A DNA stretch of 64,000 nucleotides from Allacma fusca (Eukaryota > Arthropoda > Collembola > Symphypleona > Sminthuridae): NCBI GenBank assembly GCA_947179485.1, contig OX359249.1:9114001-9178000 (forward strand), read 5' to 3'. Below are positions 1-14,601 of this stretch, one piece after another; the first letter of the stretch is position 1, and each line of letters opens with the position of its first letter. Below the pieces are notes generated by a model. It saw nothing but the letters and a program-made list of their open reading frames with translations, did not search any database and had not been told where the DNA came from. A program made the position numbers and the translations under genes.

Positions 1-322
1 AATGTCGCAGATATTTAAATTTTTTATTTCGTGTAAAATATTTGGTAATCCTTTAAATTAGTACAATGGAAAATACCCGGGTAGGTTCAGGTACTTTTAA
101 AATATACCCGGGTACAGGTACTTTTTTGGGTACTTTTTGGGTACAGGTACTTTTCAGGTACAGGTACTCCCGATTTAGTTTGAGTACAGGTACAGGTTCA
201 GGAAAATTGAACCCAGGTATTCAGGTACAGGTACGGGTATAGGTTCAAAAAATCCATATACCCATGATTCAGGTACAGGTTCAGGTCCAGGTACAACATT
301 TTTGTACCCATGCGGAGCACTA
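1..322. mobile_element. right end of a hAT-like non-autonomous DNA transposon (cut by window edge)
   Basis: From about 67 to 305 the sequence is dense in irregular repeats of the hexamer CAGGTA, with TACCCGGGTA variants and no open frame. The segment stops abruptly near 322. Read from that edge inwards on the minus strand it begins TAGTGCTCCGCATGGGTAC, which resembles hAT terminal repeats of the TAGTG/CAGTG type. The left end is outside the window, so inverted termini and target duplication cannot be checked. The repeat composition resembles the complete element at 50744-51745, which supports a shared origin. The exact left limit of the repeat block is uncertain. Confidence 0.5.
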
Positions 323-3242
323 CCATGTACAAGTATAGAGCACAAGTGTGCTGCGGCGTATAGATTTACCTGATGAGGTTGGTTAAGTCAGTAAATTGGG
401 AGAGGTTGAGAGGTGCACGCCTATCCTACATCAATGAACATTTTGGGTTACGTAGAAAATTCGATGGTTGCAGGCCTCCTTTTAAGTGTAGACCCTATGC
501 CTAATTTAATGCACTCTCGCTATTAAAGACTCCGCCACGAGAGTAAGAGCAAACATATTTGAAAAAAAGAGATTTAATACAATATTAGTTTCCCCCCTTT
601 TCTCAGAAGAACATGTAAGAGTTAAATTGTACTCCTTTCAGGTGTGTTCTTGTAGAGAGGGTGTACTGTAATACTTTTGCTATAATAAAATAGAATCGGA
701 CATTTTCTGTACAGTTTAGCGTCTATGAATGAATCCAATTTAGCAAGTCTCTTCACGGATAACTCCAGTTAGTGTAATACAAGTGGGTGATTAACTCTTC
801 AGGAACGAAATCAAGAAAGACTCAAAAAATCTTTCCATCACAGAAGAACTAGTGAATCATAAATCTGGTGTTCGTCAAATATAAAAATATTTCAGCACAT
901 TGAGTTTCTAAGATTGTATGGGAAATAGTACACAAATATCATCTGTCCAAGTTAAAATTTTCGGCGGCGACAGGCAACCAAATTGTGACACACGTGGCTC
1001 GTAGTATTGTTTAAAAAATGTTTGCAACTTTGTTTCCTTTAGTCAAACCTTTCTTTATATTTTTTGACTCCTGCGGCCTCAACTTCTGCCTTAAATTGAT
1101 GATGCAAGTTTAGAATGAATCATACAATTTGCTATCCAAAAAGTACAGTGTCTTGAAATTTTTTAATAAATGTTGTGTCTTCCACGAAAAAATAATAACA
1201 TTGGAAATATCTCATCCTCAGCATTATCTCCAGCTTGTTTCAATCTTCAGAAATGTTTCATCTCTTATTTCTTCGAACCCTGCTTCCTTTTCACCGGTAA
1301 TGCCCAAAACTCTCAACATTGTCATCTATGACCTATCAAATGACTCTCAAAAATAAAATCTCAAAATTTCCTGGAAACAAGCTTATCAGAACTTACCGTC
1401 AAATAAGTGGATCTGTTTTTATGCACTCTATAATTTCCCCCCTTAATGTGGATTCAAACCTTACTCTCATCTTGAATTCGATTGATATTGAATTGGCCCT
1501 CAATTTTGATACATTATATGCAACACGACCCAATTTTGATGCCTCATTAGGATTACCACAATGTTAGTACGTCCGATTTAATCTTGAAATGCCAGGATAC
1601 TGCCTAAAAATACATGCACCTATCACACAAAAACAAGATTTCTATCAGACATTAAAAACCAACTGAAAAATATCTCTTGGAATATTTCCATAGCACTATT
1701 TCCTATTTAACCATATTACCATCATAATACCTAGAACTGGGACTTTTAAACTACAATGCACTCTCACTCAAAGAACACCCCCTTCAAAGAACCTTGTCAA
1801 GCGTATAAAAAAACATTTGAACAAATCCCCCCTTTAACCCTTTAATTTCCTCCCTTCAAAGACACTCTGACAGCCAGGGTGTCCTGATGCTTTTTAATCT
1901 CCTCCCAGGAGACACATGGTAGGTAAAAGTCCCGGGGCATGTTTGCCTCGAAAAGGTGGCTTTTGGGATAATCTGGGTTTATTTTAGCATCTCCTTTGAT
2001 TTGCAGTAGTCTCTTATCCTATATTCCATACCATACTAATTATTCCATACTGTGAGAGAATCCTCGGGAACTTGGGTGACTTTGACTCATGCACCCATGT
2101 CTACAGGAAGATGCTGCCAATTTTAAGGTCAAAGGTCAACCACAGGCTACTGATCTTGCTCTGAGGAGCCTGCGGAGACTCCGACTATATTCTGAGAGAG
2201 TATTGCACTTGGGGAAATGACTGCAGTGCTAGTGTGGTAGAGCGCGCTAGCTTTAAGGTTTCACTTCCCTGTCGTGTTCGTGAGTAAGTAAGTCAGTAGC
2301 AGTGGAAGTGGAAGGATTGGGGAGATTGGGAATTGTGTGGACGTGCTAAAAAGCTAGCCACTTCCATATAGTGAACTCTATCTATGGTACGAGTCGAGCA
2401 TGTTTTCTCATTTTCTGCATCATCCCATATCATGCCAATAATAATGCCTTAAACTTACGTACAGTTTTTTTTTATTAGTAACTTCTACTACTACTACTAC
2501 TCCACTCCAACTCGAATGGTACGGCTTTTGAACGGAGAACGGAAAGTAATACTGAAACCATGCATGGAGCATGCAGTCCCATAGAGAGAGTCGAAATGAG
2601 TATGTACGTGAAGGTAATAGTGGCTATACAGAGACTGACTGAGCAGAGTGTCCACACTCCACACACACAGACCCGAAGACGTTTTCCTTCGCACCACCAC
2701 CGTACCCAAAACACGCTATATAGTTTACGTGCGGGGAGTCGGAGTGAGCAGTAGATTGGAACACCTGCAAAAAGTGCTAAGTCAAGAGCGATAGTCAAAA
2801 AGAGGACTCACACAATTGCATTAAAAGCCTCTACCTTCACCTTTATTTAGTGTCCCTCTTGTATAGTCGTCTTCAAAGTTTACAAACGGCAGTGGCAGTT
2901 GGACTCCTCAACCTCATATATACTCAGTGGAAATTAATTATTTTTATTGGATTCTCCTTTTGGTTGAATTAAATGCGCCGTTGTTGTCATTTAAAAAAAA
3001 TATAGAAAAAAAAAAATTGGAGGAATCCCTCATTAGTTGTTCCCCTATGCACAAGACCCATATATACCCCATTTAGTGTAATTAATATACAATGAGCAAA
3101 TTATTGACCGCAGACTCGTGAAAATTTACCTTGTCATCATTACCGTCTTGCCAAAGGATTTTATTTAATTATTTAATGTGAAATTCCCCTTCAGGAGCTT
3201 TGTAATCCCCTACAACAGCTCTCCCGTCGTTATTTCCAAATC
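323..3242. other. intergenic sequence upstream of the UBE2K gene
   Basis: I see no exon-like open frame with conserved protein motifs here. Frames at 1129-1356, 1319-1567 and 2475-2798 have no recognisable domain and no splice or polyadenylation support. A TATATA tract near 3059-3066, about 180 bp before the UBE2K start codon, is the only core-promoter-like element I can point to. Confidence 0.5.
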
Positions 3243-3528
3243 ATGGCCAATATAGCTATCCAAAGAATTAAACGGGAATTTAAAGAAGTTGTCAAAAGTG
3301 AAGAGGTAATTTTATGGAATATCTTAAGTCAATTGTCATTTCTAGAAATTTAGTGAAGTCATGTGAATGACTTGAAAATGAGGGCTAATTATTATTATTG
3401 GGTATTATTGGCGTGTGAGCTGGGGTCATTGGCAGTGTGAATGGAGAATTTAAAGGGGGAGTTTGTATTGTGGATGTGGAAGGATTTGAAGTAGTTTTTT
3501 AAAAAAGTTTTTGGAATATTTAGGTGTA

Positions 3529-3567
<39 letters not shown>

Positions 3568-4402
3568 TGTATAAGTAGGAAATTGTTTTTGGAGGAGTGA
3601 ATGAACTAAAGGACAATGTGTGTTTCTTTGGGTTTTATTTATAGGTGGCGAAATGTGCTATTCGTATCGATTTATTAAATGATAGTTGGACTCAACTTAA
3701 AGGAGAAATAGCTGGACCCCCGGATACTCCATATGAGGGGGGTAACTTTAAACTGGAAATTGTAGTTCCGGAAACGTATCCATTTAATCCACCAAAAGTT
3801 CGATTCCTTACGAAAATTTGGCATCCCAATATTTCCTCTGTTACTGGTGCTATTTGCTTGGATATTCTCAAAGATCAGTGGTATGGGACTATTGTGGTTA
3901 TGGAGTGATTGTTTGTATGGAGTTATTTTGGATGGGGGGGATGTTGATGGCGGGGGTTTAATAACTGATGTTGGATTTGATTAGGGCTGCTGCCATGACC
4001 CTTCGAACGGTATTATTGTCCCTCCAGGCCCTTTTATCTGCTGCAGAGCCAGATGATCCTCAAGATGCTGTGGTAGCCCGACAGTACAAAGATCAACCCA
4101 GTATATTCCGGTCAACTGCTCAATATTGGACTGGTGTTTACGCTGGAGGTAGTGTTATTGCTTTTATTTTTTAAGTACTGAGGGGTTAAAATAAGGGGCT
4201 GGATTATTGACTGTACTGATTTTCGTTGACTGAAGACTGAATCCGGTTTTTTTTTAATTACATAGGACCAATCCAAAACTCCGACTACGATCAAAAAGTT
4301 CGGCGGTTAGTGGATATGGGGGTGGATGAAAATACTGCTGTTGCTACATTGTCCTCTCATAATTGGGATTTGGAGCATGCCACGGAGCACTTCTTCAGTT
4401 AA
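3243..4402 (+). CDS. UBE2K: ubiquitin-conjugating enzyme E2 K (E2-25K/HIP2 type), 4 exons
   Basis: Exons 3243-3305, 3645-3880, 3985-4148 and 4266-4402 join in phase to 199 codons plus TAA; vertebrate UBE2K has 200 residues. The start reads [13 protein letters not shown]. The UBC fold carries the HPN motif at residues 81-83 and the active-site cysteine at 92 (GAICLDIL). A C-terminal UBA domain (about 160-199; [15 protein letters not shown]) distinguishes it from E2s with only a catalytic core. The known family function is to accept ubiquitin from E1 and build mainly K48-linked chains, in the cytosol and nucleus. All introns have GT..AG borders; intron 2 is 104 bp. The gene converges on the malic enzyme gene. 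Identification rests on near-identity across the core to the vertebrate protein as remembered, not on a database search. Confidence 0.96.
3530..3567. repeat. (GT)n(GA)n compound microsatellite in UBE2K intron 1
   Basis: About 19 bases of alternating T and G run directly into about 19 bases of alternating A and G. It lies inside the first intron, about 80 bp before exon 2. It is probably length-polymorphic. Confidence 0.9.
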
Positions 4403-4777
4403 TTATTTATCGCACGATTATTTCAAACCAAATGTGATTGGCATTAGTTTTTAGTATAAATTGTAAGTTTCTCTATGCAATTGGTTCATTATATACTTCA
4501 CATATACTTACACGTAATAGACACATGCCGTGAGTATGTTATTTACAAAGCCCTTTTGCAATCGAGAAATTAAATCATTCAAATTGTATCGTATCATTTC
4601 GACCATATATTAACTCCTGTTTTGATTTCGCACGTTTTTTATGAGTTGTCATTTTGGATGATCCAGAAGTTTTTAAATATTTCCTGGACTTACAATGTCC
4701 TCCAGGTAAAAATGTCATCCTATTGTATCCATTGACAAGAACGTACCCACTATGAAATTTCATGGTAATAAAATTCA

Positions 4778-4783
4778 TTTATT
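4778..4783 (-). terminator. polyadenylation signal AATAAA for malic enzyme
   Basis: The plus strand reads TTTATT, which is AATAAA on the minus strand, about 150 bp beyond the malic enzyme stop codon. A variant ATTAAA on the plus strand near 4569 could serve the convergent UBE2K gene. The two transcripts would then end within about 200 bp of each other. Confidence 0.5.
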
Positions 4784-4931
4784 CAGGCAACGTACCTGTA
4801 TCATAGTTAGTTTCGGGAATGGATTTCAATTGCGCTATATATAATGATTTTTGTTACTTTTACAAACAAAATATGTATTTGTATCCTAAGTCCTGAATGC
4901 GCTTATTGTTAGTTTGACAAAAGCAGAAGAA

Positions 4932-8173
<3,242 letters not shown>

Positions 8174-9386
8174 GGCTTGGTTAGGTTATGCTTACCTGCA
8201 GTTTCCAATTCCTAAACCTAATATATCACAAGGCAAGTACCTGAATAAACTCTAAGTTCTTTATATCTACATGTAAATAACTAATAACTCAAATCTCTGG
8301 CTGGAGTCATTATTGATTGCTAGTGACAATGTCATTGTCATGATTATATATGCATAGATTATGCTATAGATAAATTAAGTTACATTACACTACAATACAA
8401 TAGTTCTGTTTCTGGCCTGTAATTTGTACTTTGTAACTGTCTGTGTCTGTAATGTAATATTTGATTTCTACTATAGAAATAATGTTTACAGTTTATATGC
8501 AGTAGTACTACAAAGACGTCTACGTAGAATATTACATTCAGTCGTTGGAAAAACATGGTAAAAGTATGAAGTTAATGAATTATAAATAATCGTTATTTTT
8601 TAAATTATTATTTTTAACCGTTTCTTTATTTTAATTAAATAATCCAACCGAAGTTTTTTAAATTCACAGAAAAATTTGTTTGCATGGAAAAATTGATGTA
8701 ATAATTTTCTATTTCCTTTAGGTTTATTAAGTTAAGGCACTGTCTTGTGACTATAGGCAACCTTCCTAACATGAAGTTTTGAAATCTTCAGGTTTCACAT
8801 GTGCTGAACTATAGCAGCTAGCAGCCACAGTAATACATCTTTGTCTTTGTATTACTCTTTAGAAATTATAGTACTACATGATTTTAATGAATACGGAAGT
8901 ATAAATGAATTTGGTAAAGTGATGCTAATCAACATCATTTTGGCTCCCGTAGATGAAATAGATTTAAAGCTGATAGGATGCAAACAGGAATAACGATTTA
9001 TTTTTCCTTGAGAATTAAAATATTAGAAAAATGCTTCGACGTAAAATGACTGGAATATCTGGATAAAACTATAATACGCTTTTATTTATTATTAAGTAAG
9101 TCGCTGTAATTTTATATGAAATCGAATGTGAGTATACGCGTGCAGAAAGATTCATTAATTTCCTTATATAGTGTAATCAACTGTACAAACAATGCCTACC
9201 GTAAATTAATCATAAATAAAGCTAGTACGAAAATTGTTTCGTAATATTTTTGACACCAACAACAATGTAACTTAGAATATCTTAGCAATGTATTAATGTA
9301 GTATATCTCGAACATAAATAGTATTATTATTCCGCTTGAAGCCAAAATTTAACATCACGTGGACATTGCAGAGAAAATACCAGTTT
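8174..9386. other. intergenic: malic enzyme upstream region and MTMR 3' flank
   Basis: No coding signal is visible. TTTATT at 9081-9086 and again at 9085-9090 reads AATAAA on the minus strand, about 300 bp past the myotubularin stop, and is the best candidate for its polyadenylation signal. The malic enzyme promoter should lie above 8173. A strong donor-like site near 8192-8197 suggests the 5' UTR may be spliced. Confidence 0.4.
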
Positions 9387-9688
9387 TTACTCTGGCGACT
9401 CCACTGATGCAGATTTAATTAAAACTCGGTAACATTCCCGACACACCGGCGATTGTTTTTGGCTTATATGTCCAGGAAGGGAGGCCGACTTATCCAGACA
9501 TCTTGCACAGTAGATTTCCCCACAGCTCCAGCAATGGCTCTGCATGACCCATTCAATTTGAACATTAATTTAGGCTACTAATTGCACAGATATGAATTTT
9601 TTAATACTGTCACATTTTCAAAATCTGATCTTTTACCTTCCTTGTAGACACGTCCAAGGGAGTTGAACATGGACATTCTTTTACCCCT
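9387..9688 (-). other. FYVE-like zinc finger region of the myotubularin gene
   Basis: Two exons encode this domain: the end of 9873-9637 and all of 9539-9387. Eight cysteines are present at residues 654, 656, 669, 672, 677, 680, 699 and 702. The last three pairs keep the C-x2-C spacing of FYVE fingers, but the first pair is C-x-C (ECPCS). The PI3P-binding R-R/K-H-H-C-R motif is replaced by RKSHCWSCG. The WxxD motif is WKSV. The fold is therefore likely but the lipid-binding site looks degraded. Confidence 0.75.
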
Positions 9689-12600
9689 CTGACGGACTTC
9701 CATTCCAATGCAACAGAGTTAAGTTCATCACTGAGTTTTGCAAGTGCCATAATATCTTCTGTTTTATCGTGGTAGTCACTAGAAAGGAGGGAGAGGCCGT
9801 CCGATGACTTATTTGCAAAGCTAGTGACCATTAATGGGTCGTATTCAATTTTACGCTGCACTTTCATATTCATCTAGGAACAAAAACATCAGTTAGCACA
9901 GCTAGCAATTTAGCAACTTAGTTTATAGTGAATAACATACTATTTGTTGTACCTCATCTAACAGATTTTTCTTGTATGTTAAGCGGTTATCCTCCACGGA
10001 TTCCTCAGTATTGTTTTCCCCATTAGAATTGGGATGGGTTGCAAACTTTTCTTCAGTTAATTTGATTCTTTTTTGCAGCAGGCGAATGTGATCATCGAGA
10101 GAATTTATATGATCCTTAGAAGCTACCATTAGGTCCGTTAGAGATTCCCTTGGGTGCAGTCCAGTTTCCCATCTGCAGTACATCTCCCTCCAGAATCTGA
10201 AAAGACAACAGTTGGGAATAAGGTGTGAACATAGCAGAACCTACGGGTTCAATTGCATTTCCTTGGAGACATACCATTCATTTAAATTTGTTACTTCACG
10301 GTCTCCTTCTTTGGCAATGGATGAAAGAAACAGTATATAAAAACAGTGTTCTTACTTGAAAGTCTGCGGTGCTAGGTTGGGCTGTATGAATCCAACGTTC
10401 GTATCTGGCTTGTACAACGGGTTCAAGAATTCGTTCATGTGGTTGGCAATGTATCCCCATAGTGAGTAGGTTTTTTCTTCGAGCCTACAGAATTATAAAG
10501 CACAACCTTATATATTAACACTCAAACACTAAATCGCTACCATACGATAACGACGAACCTATATACGCCGTCATATCATAACCATTCATAAAAATTACAG
10601 CAATCTGGCTCATATCTTCCAAATGCAAACAGCATTTTAATTTCTGTCTGCAATTTCTCCTGTGCTACAAAGCCTTGCACGATCTACTGGCCCCCGAAAT
10701 AAGAAATAGCACAAGTAGGAGTTACTTTCCATAAAAAGAAAACGTGCCTGGTATATAGAATTGTTTGAGAGTAGAGTAGAGCATCATCATAATACAACTG
10801 CTCACACTGGAAACTGATTTCACGGAGTCTGTGTCAGTAAATATGAACCTACTCTGTCAGATTGCATTTTAGGTACTAAGAAACTAAAACTAGAGCTTAC
10901 CGAAGATCAATCCGATCCTTCTGACAATTCCCCACAAACGTTCCGAATTGACAGGAATGTACATGGTCATGGATGCATAGCAAAAGTCTATCGTTGAATT
11001 GAAAAACAGATGGGAACTGCTGAATTAAATTCCAGACGCATTCTAGCCACTGAGTAAATACTGGAGAGACTTCCTTGGGATCTATGGAAATGTGACCGCA
11101 ACGATCTGTAAATTTATGACCGAAAGATAGCCATTCCTTGGCGATCAAAGCCTGAAAGCCATGAATGGTTCTATAGTACGGGTCGAGAAGAATTTGGGAC
11201 AAGCCACAAACTTGAGCGGTTCGATCCCAGCCATCCGAGCAATGCACTAGAACGGACGAGCCATCTTCCAAAGTTCTGTAAATACGAAATTCAAATTAAC
11301 TTCCCCCACATTTAACTCTTGACACAAATGGATAAACAGAGTCCCACAAATAGAAAACACTTACTTTGCTATAAATACAGCAGCATCTAATATTGACTTA
11401 ATGTGTCGGAGCCAGCCACTGCTTTCCACACCGTTAAGGAATGCTGCCATAGCAGGAGTTTTCAGTTCACAAGCTAAAAATCAATAGAAAACAGATAAAC
11501 CTTAGTTATGTGCAATGTTAAATCCTCGAGTAAATACAAATGTACGCGTAAATACTGAGCCGGTATACAGTCACTTGGGGTTAAAACTAATACTTTAATG
11601 GAAAACTCTGGCACGTCTGCCCCGCTCTCTCATCCACATCTCCCCAATTTATCCCAAATACTTTAAAAAACTTGAGCCAGCAAAACTGTGCTGGAAACAC
11701 ATGATGTTCAAAAGGGTTATCAGAGGCGAGAAAGCACATGCCTCTGCATGTGTGTAATAAGGTATGTGTACAAACCTCATTGTCAGTCAGTGGGTTCCAG
11801 TTACCCGAAAATACAGCAATTACCTAATGGAGTAGGTACGTGAGTATGAAAATAATATAAGTATTTTCCCCCAGAATCCCAAGGACATACATACATAGGA
11901 CCAATAACAACCCCGCCTTTTCTGCGAAAAGTGTGACCTTAGAACTAATCCTGCAGCAAAGGAGAATGCAAAGAAGGGCTAGAGAGAATTTATGCTCAAA
12001 TGAAAAATGGCTCAACGAAAATCCTCTCCCAAGTTTCCCCCTGAACATTGCGCATCTAATATGCTGATAAAAGGAGGAATTTGCTCATATAATTAGTTGG
12101 CGTTCTCCAATAACTTTTTCTAAGCAATTTATATCCCTTTCCCTTTTTATAGTGCAGTGAAAACATTGAGAAAAACCAATTAGTAAAATTTGAGAACTTA
12201 CTCTCGAGTAGCCGAGTCAGACTAGACCGCATCACATGGATATTATCTATTCCAGCGAAGTGAAATCTTGTATTTTCATAGTTAGCCTCACTTTCGTAAC
12301 CTTTCCCCGCAGCTCGATTGGCCATGGCATTGATTTTTGGTCTCGTATCCACCACAACTAACTGAGCAGTGTTGGGATTAACTTTTTGAATACAAACTAA
12401 CAAACTTTCATCTTCCACACAACGAGCACTAAATCCAGACAAAGGCTGACTGCATCTACAAAGAGCTGCCTAGGAAAAAAAACCAATTTGCAAGATTAGC
12501 ACAATTATGTCTTTAGTCCGCAATATAGGGGCATGAGATTGCGAGCACAGAATGGACATAAAGCTTGCATATGTGATTTAGGAAGGGCTGCATCCAACTC

Positions 12601-14138
12601 CGTAAGATGCTGGATGCTCAAATCGACCGTGGAAATAGTGTAATTAATTCAATTTGTATACTTTTGTAGAATGAAGGTACGTCAAGACTGGAAGTCTTCC
12701 TCTGCTCCGGAACCGGGACGATCCCAACAGTACTGCGGTTTGAGCCGTGGCCGGTACATAAAGGTAGCGAGGGTAAGTATCACAAATCTGAAAGAGGCCA
12801 TTCTTTTTAATCAATCTCACAGGTATGAACTTATTCCCCGTGTATGAATATTATATATGAAGGGATGAAAAAAAACACTTAAATCACATATGTAATTGCT
12901 ATTCACTGAAGTTTCATCTTATCAAGCTTCTCCTTTAAGGGTTATTACCTCGTAATCTTTATTAAGTGACGTCATTGTCCATGATTCGTTTGGGACTCCC
13001 ATTCGTTCAAATTCCAGCTGCAAATCAAATAAAGCCCATCCTGCTTCCCTGGGCAAATCCTCGGACCCCATGTTGTAGCGGAAAGAGTAGAGGTCTTCGA
13101 TACTCGCTATGAATAACAATCGTATAAAATATTCCGGTTTGTTAGCCCTTTCAAAGCTGTCATGAAATGGATGTAAAAAATATTTATTGTAGTGTAATAT
13201 CTATGGATATGTACACATTTAGAAAATAATTCTTACTTGGTTGACATAGTTGTGACAGGGAAATGAAGAGATCGTGTGCATCTCGCTCTTTCGGAATCAC
13301 AAAAGTCATTGATAGGAATGTTTTAGTTCGAACTTGAAGTGGCGAGCCTTGTGGCGTCAAGGGCAATTTCGTTACACTGGAAATATGCGAATGGAGAATC
13401 TGAAAGCCATAAAACAAAATGTAGCACAATTTTGTTGACACGAACCAGTACACATGGATTTGTTCAATTTCATAAATCATTGCCCACAATACTGCAAACT
13501 GTCACCAATCGATCGATTCACTACTTCGGCAGTTCTTTCTAACTTTTCCCCGCAAACATGATAAAACGTGACAATACTACTGTACGAGTTTGAAAGGACA
13601 GAATAAAATCATTTTTCTTACCCATGTTTCCCTTTTATTATCGTGATCGACGTAGATTAAATGTGTAGCAGTCAAATACAAAGCTCCTACGGCATTTCTC
13701 CTTGAACTGTACCGTTCCAGCAGTCCCACATTATCAATCTGTAAAAAGAAAAAAAGAAATCATTATATTCAGGAATTATTGTTATTCCTCCCTAGTCCTA
13801 CGATATGTCACAGAATATAAAAATAATAAAACAATAAATAAATCACCCGGTGGTAAATTCCCAACAAAATACTTAATTTCTTTTGAGATTTCATTTAGAA
13901 ATTTAAGGCTTTAGAGAACTAAACTTCACAAGTCAGAATATCGCTCATGCAGAATAACTGAGGTGGAAACAGCACTGTCCCTTGTTTTATAAGAAGGACT
14001 TAAATTAATGGAAAGTTCTTTGATTTCGCAATGGATATCAATACAGCCAACAATTCCAAAGCTACATTAAATACTTACAATCCTGAACTTTGTAGAAGCT
14101 TTCCTTATAGAAACAACTGGAGTTCCTTTTACAAGCAT
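9387..14138 (-). CDS. myotubularin-related phosphoinositide 3-phosphatase (MTMR6/7/8 group) with C-terminal FYVE-like finger
   Basis: Coding exons on the minus strand: 14138-14079, 13738-13622, 13399-13237, 13106-12949, 12787-12662, 12469-12202, 11473-11365, 11275-10901, 10484-10356, 10196-9941, 9873-9637 and 9539-9387. The total is 716 aa in consistent phase. The order is a PH-GRAM domain (about 20-120), a phosphatase domain with the intact P-loop HCSDGWDRT (Cys346, Arg352), a helical coiled-coil stretch (about 505-590), and a cysteine-rich finger (645-703). PLSGFSARC, NAMANRAAGKG and NIHVMRSSL match MTMR6/7/8. The intact Cys and Arg predict activity on PI3P and PI(3,5)P2 at endosomes. Vertebrate MTMR6/7/8 as I remember them lack the C-terminal finger. 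The first exon (MLVKGTPVV) is the weakest part; it fits in phase with a GTAAGT donor, but I cannot match it to the family's usual N-terminus. Confidence 0.92.
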
Positions 14139-14456
14139 GCACTGCCAGTCACATACCAATGATAATAATTTGTAAGCCATTCATTTTTACATGTTAGTAG
14201 ATTACTTAGTGGACAGGACAAGTGATACACATATTAATCTTGAAAAAACATTATGACATTGTGAAATACATAGCATGCATTCACAGATTACAAAATGTGC
14301 TGAATAAATAAAATGTGCAGCTGTGAGTATTTACACGGACGTGCATCCCAACACTTTATGACAAATTTGAGGGAAAACAATATGCGTGCAATGTGAGAGT
14401 TAATTTGGGAGAAAGCTCCACAATACATATGGACTATGGGGGGAAATAAATTTCCA

Positions 14457-14601
14457 CTAGTGATAGTTTCGAGAATTAATTGCCTTCATTTGATATGGGA
14501 TGTCACGAAATAATTTTTCAGGTCCATCAGGACTGTCTAGGGAGAACCATTCTTTTATAATGCTGTACACTTCCTCTGCAGCATGCATCATCCCTCGGTT
14601 A
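14457..14601 (-). CDS. unassigned 3'-terminal coding exon (47 codons plus TAG)
   Basis: The minus strand shows an acceptor-like TTTGCAG at 14602-14608, then an open frame with one leading base, 47 codons and TAG. It reads NRGMMHAAEEVYSII, then KEWFSLDSPDGPEKLF, then RDIPYQMKAINSRNYH, with the composition of a genuine helical C-terminus. It sits just upstream of the first proposed MTMR exon. I do not recognise the family and found no convincing upstream partner exon. It could be the end of a gene whose other exons lie above 14.6 kb, or a chance frame. No AATAAA follows closely. Confidence 0.35.

Noticed and set aside
2222-2290. tRNA-like A-box (GTGTGGTAGAGCGC) followed by a TTCGTGAG stretch
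   Set aside because: The anticodon and acceptor stems cannot be paired by eye and the B-box lacks the GGTTCGAnnCC consensus, so it is at most a degraded tRNA-derived fragment.
2475-2798. 107-codon minus-strand frame and overlapping plus frame at 2560-2754
   Set aside because: Overlapping open frames on both strands without motifs or splice context; treated as chance.
9923-9952. earlier donor GTACAA in MTMR exon 10
   Set aside because: Both it and GTATGT at 9940 keep the same phase, but GTATGT is the better consensus; the difference is only four residues (VQQI).
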